A stretch of DNA of 64,000 bases from Intestinimonas massiliensis (ex Afouda et al. 2020) (GCF_900626285.1 NZ_LR131147.1:3023388-3087387); one strand, 5' to 3'; shown: positions 33,121 through 41,598, counted from the stretch's first letter. The notes: a model not told the origin generated them from the letters alone. Made by a program: numbers and translations.

Positions 33121-33121
33121 G

Positions 33122-33293
33122 GATTTTCAAACGCAGAATAGAAGAAATAGGCAATGTAGGCGGCGGCACTGATCATTCCGCCGTGGGCGAAGTTGGAGAA
33201 CTTCAGAATGCTGAATACCAGGGCAAAACCTACGGCAATCAGGGCATAAACCGCACCCAGGGAGATCCCGTTGACGATAAGTTGCAGACTCAA
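33122..33293 (-). pseudogene. livH: livH 5' portion, cut off by IS110 element
   Basis: TTG start at 33293 after AGGAGGTG, then 57 residues of a normal LivH start (VNGISLGAVYALIAVGFALV, KFSNFAHGGMISAAAYIAY). The frame then enters the insertion and stops at 33045. Joining it to the 3' portion across the shared TAGGAGG leaves the two halves out of register by my reading, so precise loss of the element may not restore the gene. Confidence 0.85.
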
Positions 33294-33377
33294 GATAACA
33301 CCTCCTGATTTGTAGAGGGTATATGGAAATACATGGGGGCGGCGTTTGCCGCCGCCCCCGGTGGAAAAAACTGCGCG

Positions 33378-34607
33378 TTAGGCGTCCCACTCCTCACTCA
33401 AAGTATAGGAGGTGATAACCTTGATGTGGAAATCTTCATCGTACTCCGCGATCAGCATGGGCATGCCGATGGTACGATGGGTTTCAGGATTGATGGTGAT
33501 AGAATGCGCAGCACCGGGGGCATCCTTCACCTGGGCCAGTGCGGCAGCCACCGCCTCGCCGTCATAGGGATCGTCCACCGCCTTGAAGCCTTCCGCCAGA
33601 ACCATGGTGGCGTCATAGCCAAAGCAGGCGTTAGCGATGGGATACTTGGTCCCGGTCTCCTCCATGTACTTCTGAATGATGGGATAGGACGGGTCATCCG
33701 GATTTTCCATATCGTAATTCATCAGGAAGTAGCAGTCGTACACGTCGCTCTTAACCAGCGTATTGAAGGGGGACTGGAAGGTGTTGTTGCCCAGAATGAT
33801 TCCCTCGTAGCCGGCCTCCCGGAGATAGTCGTAGCAAAGTGCGTTATCGGCAGCATAGTTGCACACAAAAACGGCATCAGGGTTGGCGTTGGCGATCTTT
33901 ACCGCCTGCGCCCGGTAGTCCACGTCACCAGCCTGGAACGTCTCTTCCGCCACGACAGTACCACCCTGAGCGGTTACATATTCAGCAAAGGGCTCAGCGT
34001 GCATGACTGCATAGCTCAGTCCGGCATTGTAGAAAGTGGCGAAGGTCTCACAGCCCAGCTCCTCCAGGCCGTAGGCAGCAATGCAGTAAGACTGCTGGGC
34101 ACAGCCGGGCTCAGCCAGGAACATGTAAGGATAAGGCTCACCAGTCTCCTCATTGGTGGTGCAGCGCTCGTCCATAAAATGGCCCACGATCGGGACCTGG
34201 TCCTCTTCGGAGAGGTCCACCCAGGCCAGGGCGGGATTGGACAGCGGAGGGCCGACGATGGCAGCCACGTTATGCTCATCCACCAGCAGGCGATAGCAGT
34301 TGATCCCCTCCTGAACATCGCCCTTGCAGTCCATGGTCACCAACTCCAGCTGCCTGCCGTTGATCCCGCCCTGCTCGTTGATCAGGCGGACAGCATACTC
34401 CACGCCCCAGGCATTGGCGTTTCCAGCCTCAGAGGCGCTGCCGCTGAGATCCTGAATGGTTCCGATGACGATGGTGTCCTGATCGCCGCCGGCGCTTTTG
34501 CTGGCGTCAGGTGTGTTTGTCTGCTCGTCGGTGGTACCGCAGCCGGCCAACATCCCCAACGCGGTGGAAGCGGCAAGAAGAACAGCGAGACTCTTTTTTA
34601 CTTTCAT
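33378..34607 (-). CDS. livK: Substrate-binding lipoprotein of the Liv-type importer
   Basis: A 409-residue solute-binding protein, peripla_BP_6 fold. A lipoprotein signal ends in LGMLAGCG (lipidated Cys ~23). After a Ser/Asp-rich linker the mature part begins IVIGTIQDLSG; VGPPLSNPALAW and YNAGLSYAVMHAEPF line the ligand cleft. ATG 34607 has AAGGAGG 8 bp upstream; the longer frame from 34730 would cross the leader. First gene of a ~14-kb minus-strand operon reaching the KDPG aldolase, driven by the promoter at 34779-34806. Confidence 0.92.
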   Translation of the reverse strand: MKVKKSLAVLLAASTALGMLAGCGTTDEQTNTPDASKSAGGDQDTIVIGTIQDLSGSASEAGNANAWGVEYAVRLINEQGGINGRQLELVTMDCKGDVQEGINCYRLLVDEHNVAAIVGPPLSNPALAWVDLSEEDQVPIVGHFMDERCTTNEETGEPYPYMFLAEPGCAQQSYCIAAYGLEELGCETFATFYNAGLSYAVMHAEPFAEYVTAQGGTVVAEETFQAGDVDYRAQAVKIANANPDAVFVCNYAADNALCYDYLREAGYEGIILGNNTFQSPFNTLVKSDVYDCYFLMNYDMENPDDPSYPIIQKYMEETGTKYPIANACFGYDATMVLAEGFKAVDDPYDGEAVAAALAQVKDAPGAAHSITINPETHRTIGMPMLIAEYDEDFHIKVITSYTLSEEWDA

Positions 34608-34674
34608 AGTTGTTTCCTCCTTCTGCGTGACGTTTTGCGAGCTGATTTTTGCGAAAGAAATTGAATATTCCGCC

Positions 34675-34690
34675 AAGTAAACGTTTTCTT
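34675..34690. promoter_or_regulatory. Second LacI/cre-like operator, livK leader
   Basis: AAGTAAACGTTTTCTT matches the 34835-34854 operator core (GTAAACGTTTAC) except one base. It lies in the livK leader, 162 bp centre to centre from the first operator and on the other side of the livK promoter. This is a layout suited to repression by looping. Confidence 0.6.
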
Positions 34691-34778
34691 TGTTTTCGCA
34701 GCAGACGAGCTGGAAAGAATCACCTCCCATGGCTCAAATATACATTTCCCCAAAAGATAATTGATCTTCCATGGCCTC

Positions 34779-34806
34779 ATTATACACAATCGACAGAAAA
34801 ACGCAA
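34779..34806 (-). promoter_or_regulatory. Sigma-70-type promoter of the livK operon
   Basis: On the minus strand TTGCGT (34806-34801), 16-bp spacer, TATAAT (34784-34779). It reads toward livK. Confidence 0.65.
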
Positions 34807-34834
34807 GATAAAATTCTGGAAATCAGGAAAATAT

Positions 34835-34854
34835 TTTAGTAAACGTTTACTAAA
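34835..34854. promoter_or_regulatory. 20-bp palindromic LacI-family operator
   Basis: TTTAGTAAACGTTTACTAAA is a perfect palindrome centred on ACGT, the classic LacI/GalR-family shape. It sits between two divergent promoters, 3 bp from the -35 of the plus-strand one. The adjacent LacI-type gene at 35827 is the obvious binder; a CcpA cre role is possible from the similar consensus. Confidence 0.75.
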
Positions 34855-34857
34855 CTA

Positions 34858-34886
34858 TTGACTTTTTTGGGCCAGTTCTGCATAAT
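34858..34886 (+). promoter_or_regulatory. Sigma-70-type promoter of the 34922 dehydrogenase
   Basis: TTGACT (34858-34863), 17-bp spacer, CATAAT (34881-34886), directly beside the palindromic operator. Confidence 0.7.
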
Positions 34887-34921
34887 AAATTTGCAAATTT
34901 ATCGACACAAAGGAGTCGGTC

Positions 34922-35764
34922 ATGAAGATTGGTATTTTGGGTGCGGAAAGCAAACATACAGACTATTTTGCCTCACTCTTGAATTGCCGCAGGCTGTTTC
35001 CGGATATGGAGGCAGCCGCCCTGTGGGGCGGAGATTGTCCCCAGCGGATCTCACACTGCACAGAGGTCGGCGCCATTCCAGCCGTGTGCAAGACTCCAGA
35101 AGAAGTCATCGCACACAGCGACGGCATCCTGATCACCACCCGCAGAGGAGAGAGCCACCGCCGGTTGGCAATCGAATGTCTTCAGGCGGGAAAGCCGGTT
35201 TTTGTGGATAAACCCTTTTCCTGTACGCCGGAAGACGCTCTGGCCATCATAGAGGAATCACAGCGGACAGGGGCCCCCCTGATGGGAGGCTCCACGCTGT
35301 GTTTCCTGCCCCAGGTGGAGGAATTCCGCGAGCGGGCAAGATATTGCTCCAAAGTGAAGCTCTCCTATGCAGCGGACTGCGATTCGCCCTTTGGCGGATG
35401 GGGCTTTTACGGAAGTCACCTGACGGACCTCTGCTCCGTGATCTGCGGGATGGACGCGAAGAGCGTCCGCGCTGTGCGCATGGGCAGTACCGTGGAGATC
35501 GAAATCTGTTACCCGGGGCGCCATGTAACGCTGTACACCAAGCCGGATCTGGAGGAACCGGAGGTGGTGTTTTCTTCCTGGGGCGAGGAGCGGTGCCGGC
35601 TGCCGGACTTTAACCGGTGCTATGAATATGGCATGCGGGCATTTGCAGATATGATGCGGGGCGGGCTGAGCCGCGGGACCAGCCGCCTTCTGTTTTCCAC
35701 CCGTCTTCTGGCCGCAGTGGAACAATCTTTGCATTCGCAGGAGAAGATCTCTCTTGTGGCGTAA
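34922..35764 (+). CDS. Short Gfo/Idh/MocA-family dehydrogenase
   Basis: A 280-residue NAD(P)-binding protein (IGILGAESKHTDYF, ITTRRGESHRRLAIE, VDKPFSCTPEDA with the catalytic Lys). It is shorter than typical members (~340-380) and has a reduced C-terminal sheet domain; CDSPFGGWGFYGSHLTDL supplies the His/Asp region. Divergent from livK and sharing its operator, so it is part of the same regulon. Ribosome site AAGGAGT. Confidence 0.8.
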   Translation: MKIGILGAESKHTDYFASLLNCRRLFPDMEAAALWGGDCPQRISHCTEVGAIPAVCKTPEEVIAHSDGILITTRRGESHRRLAIECLQAGKPVFVDKPFSCTPEDALAIIEESQRTGAPLMGGSTLCFLPQVEEFRERARYCSKVKLSYAADCDSPFGGWGFYGSHLTDLCSVICGMDAKSVRAVRMGSTVEIEICYPGRHVTLYTKPDLEEPEVVFSSWGEERCRLPDFNRCYEYGMRAFADMMRGGLSRGTSRLLFSTRLLAAVEQSLHSQEKISLVA

Positions 35765-35773
35765 GCAATGTAT

Positions 35774-35808
35774 AAAAAAGCCAGGGAGCAGTTTCCTGCT
35801 CCCCGGCT
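35774..35808 (-). terminator. Terminator between convergent dehydrogenase and LacI genes
   Basis: 13-bp stem AGCCAGGGAGCAG / CTGCTCCCCGGCT with one mismatch and a TTTC loop. A T-run follows on the minus strand, so it ends the LacI transcript; it can also slow plus-strand readthrough. Confidence 0.75.
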
Positions 35809-35826
35809 TCCGGATATCTCATTCAA

Positions 35827-36897
35827 TCACTTCAGCGCACGTACACTCTGGCGCTCCACTAAAATAGGCTGAAGGCTCAGATTCAGATTCGAACTTTTGT
35901 GGCCAGGAACAAGCTCATCAATGAGCATCATCGCCGCAAGGCGCCCTGTCTCGTAAGAGGGGCAACGGATCGTGGTCAGCGCCGGCATAAAGCTCTCGGC
36001 AAACGGGATGTCGTCAAATCCCATGACCGAGATATCTTCAGGCACCCGGACACCGCTCCGATGCAGTTCGGCAATGAGGCCAAAGGCCACCATATCGTTG
36101 ACGCAAAGCACAGCGGTGACATCGCTTCCCCGCGCCAGCATCTGCTTGGCGATGCCGCTTCCGGCGTCCATCTCATAGCTTCCGCTCTCAAATGCATCAC
36201 CCGGCTCGCTGATATAGAGCAGGTCTTCTGATACGGTCAGGCCAAACGCTTCCATCTGCGCCCGGTAGCCGTTCAGCACCGCCTTTCGGGTCCAGCGCGT
36301 TAAGGGAGTGGAGGCGAACGCGATCCGGCGGTGTCCCTTGTCCCACAAGTACTTGACAGCCATTTGGGCACCCAGCCCGGAATCGTAGTTGATACAGGCG
36401 CAGGCGTCATTCTCAAAGCGCTGATCCAGCTGCACGATCTTCATGCCCTTGGCAAGGAACTCGGAGACAGACTTCTGCTCCTCGTCCACTGAGGAGAGAA
36501 TGACACCCCGAACCTGGCGATTGTAGAGCCGCTCCAGAAATTCGTGCTCCCGCTCCACACTGCGGGCCGAATTACAAATGATGATATGGTAATTCCGTTC
36601 AAAACACACAGCAGAGATGCCCTGGATGGTCTGCATATAGAATGGATTGGTAATATTGGGGATAACCAGGCCAATATCCTGACTTTCAATCCCCTTTAAA
36701 TTGCGCGCTGCAACGCTGGGAATGTACGATAGCTCCCGCGCCGCGTCCAGCACCCTCTTTCGCAGGCGGGGAGAGACATTGTACCCAGAGTCCCCCAGCA
36801 CTCTGGATACTGTGGCAACAGAAGTCTCCGCTTTCAGCGCCACATCGCGGATAGTAGCCCGTTCCTTCTTGGTAATGGTAATCGCCTCCCGATGCAA
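35827..36897 (-). CDS. LacI/GalR-family regulator
   Basis: A ~350-residue repressor. HTH near the start (ATIRDVALKAETSVATVSRVL) and a periplasmic-binding-like effector domain (IGLVIPNITNPFY, GVILSSVDEEQ, VMGFDDIPFAE). The first usable conventional start is TTG at 36897, but it lacks a ribosome site. GGGAGGCG lies downstream of it, 8 bp before an ATT codon at 36876, so true initiation may be at AUU. Probable controller of the livK/Gfo divergent promoters through the GTAAACGTTTAC sites. Confidence 0.85.
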   Translation of the reverse strand: MHREAITITKKERATIRDVALKAETSVATVSRVLGDSGYNVSPRLRKRVLDAARELSYIPSVAARNLKGIESQDIGLVIPNITNPFYMQTIQGISAVCFERNYHIIICNSARSVEREHEFLERLYNRQVRGVILSSVDEEQKSVSEFLAKGMKIVQLDQRFENDACACINYDSGLGAQMAVKYLWDKGHRRIAFASTPLTRWTRKAVLNGYRAQMEAFGLTVSEDLLYISEPGDAFESGSYEMDAGSGIAKQMLARGSDVTAVLCVNDMVAFGLIAELHRSGVRVPEDISVMGFDDIPFAESFMPALTTIRCPSYETGRLAAMMLIDELVPGHKSSNLNLSLQPILVERQSVRALK

Positions 36898-36914
36898 GTT
36901 GGGGTGTTCTTATT

Positions 36915-36936
36915 TTAACCGCAACTTCTCGGTTAA
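36915..36936. promoter_or_regulatory. Spaced inverted repeat between LacI and epimerase genes
   Basis: TTAACCG-N8-CGGTTAA, between the divergent LacI gene and the epimerase/SDR operon. It differs from the GTAAACGTTTAC operators, so it may be bound by another regulator. Confidence 0.5.
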
Positions 36937-36982
36937 TCAAGATAAGAAAGGAACGCAAGAAAACAGAAAGGAGCGGAAAAGA

Positions 36983-37996
36983 ATGACAGAACAAGATCGG
37001 CTGGAAACAGTCACACGGCCTTCCCCGGCCTTGATAGAGGACATCAAGCAGCTGGAAGGGTCAATTATGGTCCTGGGCGCCGGAGGCAAAGTAGGGCCCA
37101 GCCTGGCGCTCAAAGCGAAGCGTGCCTGCAAAGCCGCGGGGATCACCAAACAGATCATCGCCGTATCCAAATTTGACGATCCGGACGCACCGGAGCTGAT
37201 GAGACAGCACGGAATCCAGGTTTACGAAACAGATCTGTTCGATCCAGAACAGTTAGCAGTTCTCCCCAAAGCGCAGAACATCATTTTTATGGCAGGCAGG
37301 AAGTTCGGAACCACACAGAACCAGGACTTGACCTGGGCGGTAAACGTTCTGCTGCCAGCCAAAATATGCGAAGCATTTCCCGACGCCAGAATCGTCGTGT
37401 TTTCCACCGGAAACATTTACGGTGACCGCCCCGCAGGTTCGGGCGGTGCTTCAGAGGCAGATGCGCCGGCTCCCGACGGCGAATATGGCCAGACCTGTCT
37501 GGGACGGGAGCGGGTGTTTTCCTATTACGCCAAGAAAAACGGGACAAAATCGCTGATGTTCCGTCTGAACTACGCCGTGGACCTCCGCTACGGTGTCCTG
37601 TATGATATCGCAAAGAACGTTTGGGACGGAACCCCTGTCAAACTGGGCAGAGGCGTGTTCAACTGTATCTGGCAAGGTGATGTTTGTGAATACGCCCTGC
37701 GCGGCCTGCTCCACACCGCCAATCCGCCTGTCATTCTGAATGTAACAGGACCAGAGACCATTTCCACCCGATGGGCCGCGGAGGAGTTCGGTCGCATATT
37801 CCAAAAAACGCCCTGCTTTGAGGGCGAAGAGCAGCCGCAAGGTATCTTCAGCAATACGGCCAAGCTGAACGAATGGATGGGGTATCCCAGCGTAACTTTG
37901 GCCGACATGATCCGCTGGCAGGCCGAATGGGTCCGGGACGGCGCGCCCACCCTGACGGCGCCCACTCATTTCGACACCACGGACGGCAAATATTAA
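36983..37996 (+). CDS. NAD-dependent epimerase/dehydratase family protein
   Basis: A 337-residue extended-SDR protein: MVLGAGGKVGPSLALKAKRA nucleotide loop, FMAGRKFG, VVFSTGNIYGD, and an ARIVVF core. The usual YxxxK is replaced by EYGQTCLGRE, so the active site is unusual. AAAGGAG precedes the ATG. It is 12 bp upstream of the SDR and in the same operon. A role in sugar-acid epimerisation or oxidation fits the locus. Confidence 0.8.
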   Translation: MTEQDRLETVTRPSPALIEDIKQLEGSIMVLGAGGKVGPSLALKAKRACKAAGITKQIIAVSKFDDPDAPELMRQHGIQVYETDLFDPEQLAVLPKAQNIIFMAGRKFGTTQNQDLTWAVNVLLPAKICEAFPDARIVVFSTGNIYGDRPAGSGGASEADAPAPDGEYGQTCLGRERVFSYYAKKNGTKSLMFRLNYAVDLRYGVLYDIAKNVWDGTPVKLGRGVFNCIWQGDVCEYALRGLLHTANPPVILNVTGPETISTRWAAEEFGRIFQKTPCFEGEEQPQGIFSNTAKLNEWMGYPSVTLADMIRWQAEWVRDGAPTLTAPTHFDTTDGKY

Positions 37997-38008
37997 GGAG
38001 GTCCCCTT

Positions 38009-38821
38009 ATGGTTTCATTTGATATCAAAGATAAGGTAGTTGTCATTACGGGAGCCGGTGGGGTCCTGTGTTCCACAATGGCATATGAGATGGCCCAGCT
38101 GGGGGCGAAAATCGCGCTGCTGGACATTGCTGAAGACCGGATCGCCGCCATTGCCGACGAGATATGCCAATCCGGCGGAGACGCGATCGGCGTACCCTGC
38201 AATGTGCTGGAGACAGAAAGTATCACAGCCGCCAAGGACGCAGTTGTAGCGCGTTACGGACGCGTGGATGTTCTGATCAACGGCGCAGGCGGCAATAAAC
38301 CCGCCGCCACCGCCAGCCCCGACCTGAGCTTCTTCGATATGCCCGCCGACAGCCTGTCCTGGGTCCTGAACCTCAACCTTCTGGGCACCATCTATCCCAC
38401 GCAGGTATTCGGACGGCAGATGGCGGAACAGGGTTTCGGCTGCGTGATCAATATCTCTTCCATGTCCGCCTACACACCGCTGACCAACACAGTGGCATAC
38501 AGTGCGGCTAAAGCCGCCGTTTCCAACTTCACCAGTTGGATGGCAACCCATTTTGCTCAGAACTACTCCCCCGAAATTCGGGTAAACGCCATTGCCCCCG
38601 GTTTCCTCCACACGCAGCAAAACCATTACCTTCTGGTAAACAGCGACGGCACGCCCTCCGCCCGGGGGCAGAAGATCATCGCCGGAACGCCCATGGGCCG
38701 CTATGGCAGGCCGGAGGAGATGGTAGGCGCCATCGTCTATCTCTGCTCAGAGGCCGCCAGCTTTGTGACCGGTGTAGTACTCCCCATTGATGGCGGATAC
38801 AACTCTTACTCCGGGGTCTAA
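38009..38821 (+). CDS. SDR oxidoreductase, D-mannonate oxidoreductase-like
   Basis: A 270-residue classical SDR: VVITGAGGVLCSTMA, NGAGGNKP, INISSMSA (Ser), AYSAAKAA (Tyr/Lys), and PIDGGYNSYSGV at the C-terminus. The insertion with NLLGTIYPTQVFG and the HTQQNHYLL loop resemble SDR-type fructuronate/mannonate reductases of Firmicutes. AAGGAGG precedes the ATG. It would link keto-hexuronates to the KDG branch of this locus. Confidence 0.82.
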   Translation: MVSFDIKDKVVVITGAGGVLCSTMAYEMAQLGAKIALLDIAEDRIAAIADEICQSGGDAIGVPCNVLETESITAAKDAVVARYGRVDVLINGAGGNKPAATASPDLSFFDMPADSLSWVLNLNLLGTIYPTQVFGRQMAEQGFGCVINISSMSAYTPLTNTVAYSAAKAAVSNFTSWMATHFAQNYSPEIRVNAIAPGFLHTQQNHYLLVNSDGTPSARGQKIIAGTPMGRYGRPEEMVGAIVYLCSEAASFVTGVVLPIDGGYNSYSGV

Positions 38822-39226
38822 ATTTGCTTTAATGTCCACTCCGCCGGCAAAGCCTTTACCTTTCTGTGCCTCACCTCGGACAGGGCGCCCCGATTCCCCA
38901 GATCCGTCAGGATCAGCCGCTACTCCTGGGCCAGTTTAAGGCCGGCTGTGAAGCTGGCACTCGGAAAGCCGCTTGTGCATAGCAGCTATGCAGTAATACA
39001 TTGTGTGTCGCCCTCGTTGCGGCAACACACAATACCAGCTTTTCCGACGGATGGTCACAGGGAGTAGGCCGAGTTATCAGAACAGCAGCAGCATCCCAAC
39101 AGCAGCTTTCTTCTGGCTTGCCGCGCATTTTCTGAGGTCTCCAGCTACCGTGGCGGCAAAAAGAAGGGAACTGCTTGGGAACGCTGGCTTTTCAAACCCA
39201 CCGGCCACTGTGGCTAAATTCAGGCT
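38822..39226. other. Gene-free stretch holding integrase scar
   Basis: 405 bp without a live gene. Most of it (38855-39140) is a relic of an integrase 5' module (separate entry). 39141-39226 shows nothing I recognise. Confidence 0.5.
38855..39140 (-). pseudogene. Second, more decayed integrase 5' relic
   Basis: 38855-38945 aligns with 19850-19932 of the broken integrase (cagggcg, gatcagccgcta-ctcctgggccag, tttaaggc). 39002-39130 aligns with 20137-20260 (gcggcaacacacaatac, gagttatcagaacag, gcgcatttt). The middle is deleted. The pair shows that a related element once inserted here. Confidence 0.6.
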
Positions 39227-40186
39227 TTATGTTTGGAGCGCGGGGAGAACAAAACCTTTTGTAACCGCCGCAAGAGCTTCCATACAGGCTTTGGAAGTCA
39301 CACAGTCAGAGCCTGGCGTCAAACCGACTGGACCTGCGACCATAACCTTCAGCTGCTCCTCCGTGGCTCCGCACCGCTCCGCAATCAGCTTCGCAAATTT
39401 CTCCAGCCCGTCGGTTGGAGCAGCATATACCGCCTGTCCCATGTCGGAATCCACAACGATCCGCTGATACCCCACCCGCCGGAACACCTCTTCCACAATA
39501 TCAAAGGGAAGGTGGTGGGCTGCGGGCTCCACTTCGTCGAATACCACAGCATTCAGCTCGATCATGGCTCCCTGGTCCGCCCAGCGGAGCATATTTTCGA
39601 TGCCGGCGTCGATGTTGAAGAAGGGATGGTTGACCAGGATCTTCTGAAGTCCCAGCTCCACGGCCTTGTCGATCAGCTTGTTGATCTCGGCCACGGTGCC
39701 GTGCCCGGTCCCCAGGGCCACCTCCGGGTAATACCGGGCCAGATACTCCAGTACCTCCACCACTTCCGGCTTCAGCTCTCCCCGCTCGTCCAGATAGTAG
39801 ATGGGTTTCTCCTGAATTTTCAGCTTCCCGGCGCCCACAAATTTCTTTTTCTTGTGGTGGTTGATATGATTCATCGCCGAAATAGTCGGCATGAACACGA
39901 TCTTCGCTCCCATGGCGCAGGCCGCGTCCACCGCGTAGATGTTGATTCCCCCCACCGCGTTGTTCAGCACGATGCAGCCATAGGCCCGGCAGCTCCCATC
40001 GCCCAGGAACTTGGTCACCATATCTGTCCCCATAATCGTGGGGAAATAGTGATCCTTCGACACAAACGCCCGGTAGCCCCGCTTCTGGGCGTCCAACAGC
40101 ATATCACCGGCGTCCAGCTTTCTCTTTGCCACGGAGGGGCCTGCATGTACATGGATATCCACCACGTTTTTCATCTTATCGCTCAT
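39227..40186 (-). CDS. DUF6282-type metal-dependent hydrolase
   Basis: A 319-residue PHP/amidohydrolase-like protein: VDIHVHAGPS metal motif at the start, FVSKDHYFPT, TGHGTVAE, LVNHPFF and VVDSDMGQ supply further metal ligands. The substrate is unknown. ATG 40186 chosen (AGAAGGT 8 bp upstream) over the ATG at 40174. It follows the thiolase gene at 20 bp, so the two are one operon and may act on an acyl or keto acid intermediate. Confidence 0.75.
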   Translation of the reverse strand: MSDKMKNVVDIHVHAGPSVAKRKLDAGDMLLDAQKRGYRAFVSKDHYFPTIMGTDMVTKFLGDGSCRAYGCIVLNNAVGGINIYAVDAACAMGAKIVFMPTISAMNHINHHKKKKFVGAGKLKIQEKPIYYLDERGELKPEVVEVLEYLARYYPEVALGTGHGTVAEINKLIDKAVELGLQKILVNHPFFNIDAGIENMLRWADQGAMIELNAVVFDEVEPAAHHLPFDIVEEVFRRVGYQRIVVDSDMGQAVYAAPTDGLEKFAKLIAERCGATEEQLKVMVAGPVGLTPGSDCVTSKACMEALAAVTKGFVLPALQT

Positions 40187-40206
40187 TTTGCATACCTTCT
40201 TGCAGC

Positions 40207-41406
40207 TCACACCGTTTCCACAACGGCGGCCATGCCCATTCCGCCGGCCGCGCACAGGGTCGCCAGGCCCAGCCGGGCGCCCCGCCGCCGCATCTCGTGG
40301 ATCAGGGTCACCATGATCCGGCTGCCGGAGGAGCCAATGGGATGGCCCAGAGCAATGGCCCCGCCGTTTACATTGATTCGGTCCATGCGTGCCTCCAGTC
40401 CCATCTCCCTGATACAGGCCACGGACTGAGCGGCAAAGGCCTCATTCAGCTCAATCAGATCCATATCCGCCAGGGACAGGCCGGCCCGCTCCATGACCTT
40501 TTTTACTGCAAAAACAGGTCCCATGCCCATATATCCGGGATCCACTCCAGCGCCGGCAATCCCCCGGATCCGCGCCAGGATATTGAGGCCCCGTTCCCTT
40601 GCATAGCGCTCGCTGGCCAGGATCAAAGCAGACGCGCCGTCGTTTCTCCCCGAGGAATTGCCTGCCGTCACCGTGCCTCCCGCTTTAAACGCAGGCTTCA
40701 GCTTTGCCAGCAGCTCCATGCTGGTCTCTCTGGGGAATTCATCGGTGTCAAATACCACCGGCGGCTTCTTCTTGCCCTGGGGCACGGTCAGCGGGACAAT
40801 CTCCTCCTGAAAGCGTCCCGCCCGGATCGCCGCCGCCGCCTTCTCCTGGGAAGCCAGGGAAAACCGGTCCTGATCCTCCCGGGTGATGTGATACCTTTCC
40901 GCCACATTCTCCGCGGTCATTCCCATATTGAAGCGGCCATAAAGATCCGCCGGCTGGGAACAGAACTGGGCTTCCGTCAGGGAATCTTTCAGCTCCGTGT
41001 TTCCTGTGCCCACACCCCACCTGGCGTTGGAAAGATAGAAGTGGGCGTTGGTCATGCTCTCCACACCGCCGGCCAGAACCACCCGGTTCCCGCCCAACAG
41101 GATGGAGTACATTCCGTCCCGCACCGCCAACATACCTGAGGCGCAGGCACACATGACCGTGTTCCCCGGCACCTCCTCCGGAACGCCGGCTTTCAGAGCT
41201 GCATAGCGGGCAATGTTGGAAAAATCCGAGGTCTGACGGCACTGTCCAAAGTCGACCTCATCAACTTCTTCCGGTTTTATCCCGGCCCGCTCCATCCCAG
41301 CTCTCATTACTTCCGCCGCAAGATCCGCAGCCGACAGAGGCTTCAGGGAGCCTCCAAATTTTCCAACCGCAGTCCTGCACGCATCCACAACCACAACTGA
41401 TTCCAT
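40207..41406 (-). CDS. Acetyl-CoA acetyltransferase (thiolase)
   Basis: A 399-residue thiolase with the complete set of active-site segments: the acyl Cys in MCACASGM near 90, ALGHPIGSSG near 350 (His) and CAAGGMGMA near 380 (second Cys). It condenses or cleaves acyl-CoA/acetyl-CoA. ATG 41406 follows GGTGGAG at 4 bp. Divergent from a LysR regulator, which probably controls it. Confidence 0.92.
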   Translation of the reverse strand: MESVVVVDACRTAVGKFGGSLKPLSAADLAAEVMRAGMERAGIKPEEVDEVDFGQCRQTSDFSNIARYAALKAGVPEEVPGNTVMCACASGMLAVRDGMYSILLGGNRVVLAGGVESMTNAHFYLSNARWGVGTGNTELKDSLTEAQFCSQPADLYGRFNMGMTAENVAERYHITREDQDRFSLASQEKAAAAIRAGRFQEEIVPLTVPQGKKKPPVVFDTDEFPRETSMELLAKLKPAFKAGGTVTAGNSSGRNDGASALILASERYARERGLNILARIRGIAGAGVDPGYMGMGPVFAVKKVMERAGLSLADMDLIELNEAFAAQSVACIREMGLEARMDRINVNGGAIALGHPIGSSGSRIMVTLIHEMRRRGARLGLATLCAAGGMGMAAVVETV

Positions 41407-41565
41407 TTTTCTCCACCACTTCTCCCCCATACGCTTTCAGCATTTATGGCGTAAAACACCAATGCCTTCTGATTTTTCGTCTGCTTTTTGACCTTCTTTC
41501 CATTTGTTTAGAGTTTAGCATTCCATTTATCTCTTTACAAATGAATAATTCTGTATTAACTTATC

Positions 41566-41580
41566 TATATCTTAGATATA
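41566..41580. promoter_or_regulatory. Inverted repeat upstream of lysR-type gene
   Basis: TATATCTTAGATATA, a perfect odd palindrome 19 bp before the LysR start, between divergent lysR and thiolase genes. It has the dyad form typical of LysR sites. Confidence 0.5.
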
Positions 41581-41598
41581 TCGTCAAGGGGGGAAACC

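Larger units (their letters stand above)
31562..33121 (-). mobile_element. IS110-family insertion in livH
   Basis: About 1.56 kb, inferred from where livH coding is lost on each side. It carries one transposase with long non-coding DNA upstream of it. TAGGAGG occurs at both edges (31555-31561 and 33116-33122), so the exact ends and any short duplication cannot be fixed by eye. No terminal inverted repeats are seen, as normal for IS110. Confidence 0.85.

Noticed and set aside
31555..33122. TAGGAGG as a clear 7-bp target duplication of the IS element
   Set aside because: IS110 elements usually make no such duplication, and removing one copy leaves livH out of frame, so the match may be chance or part of the element.
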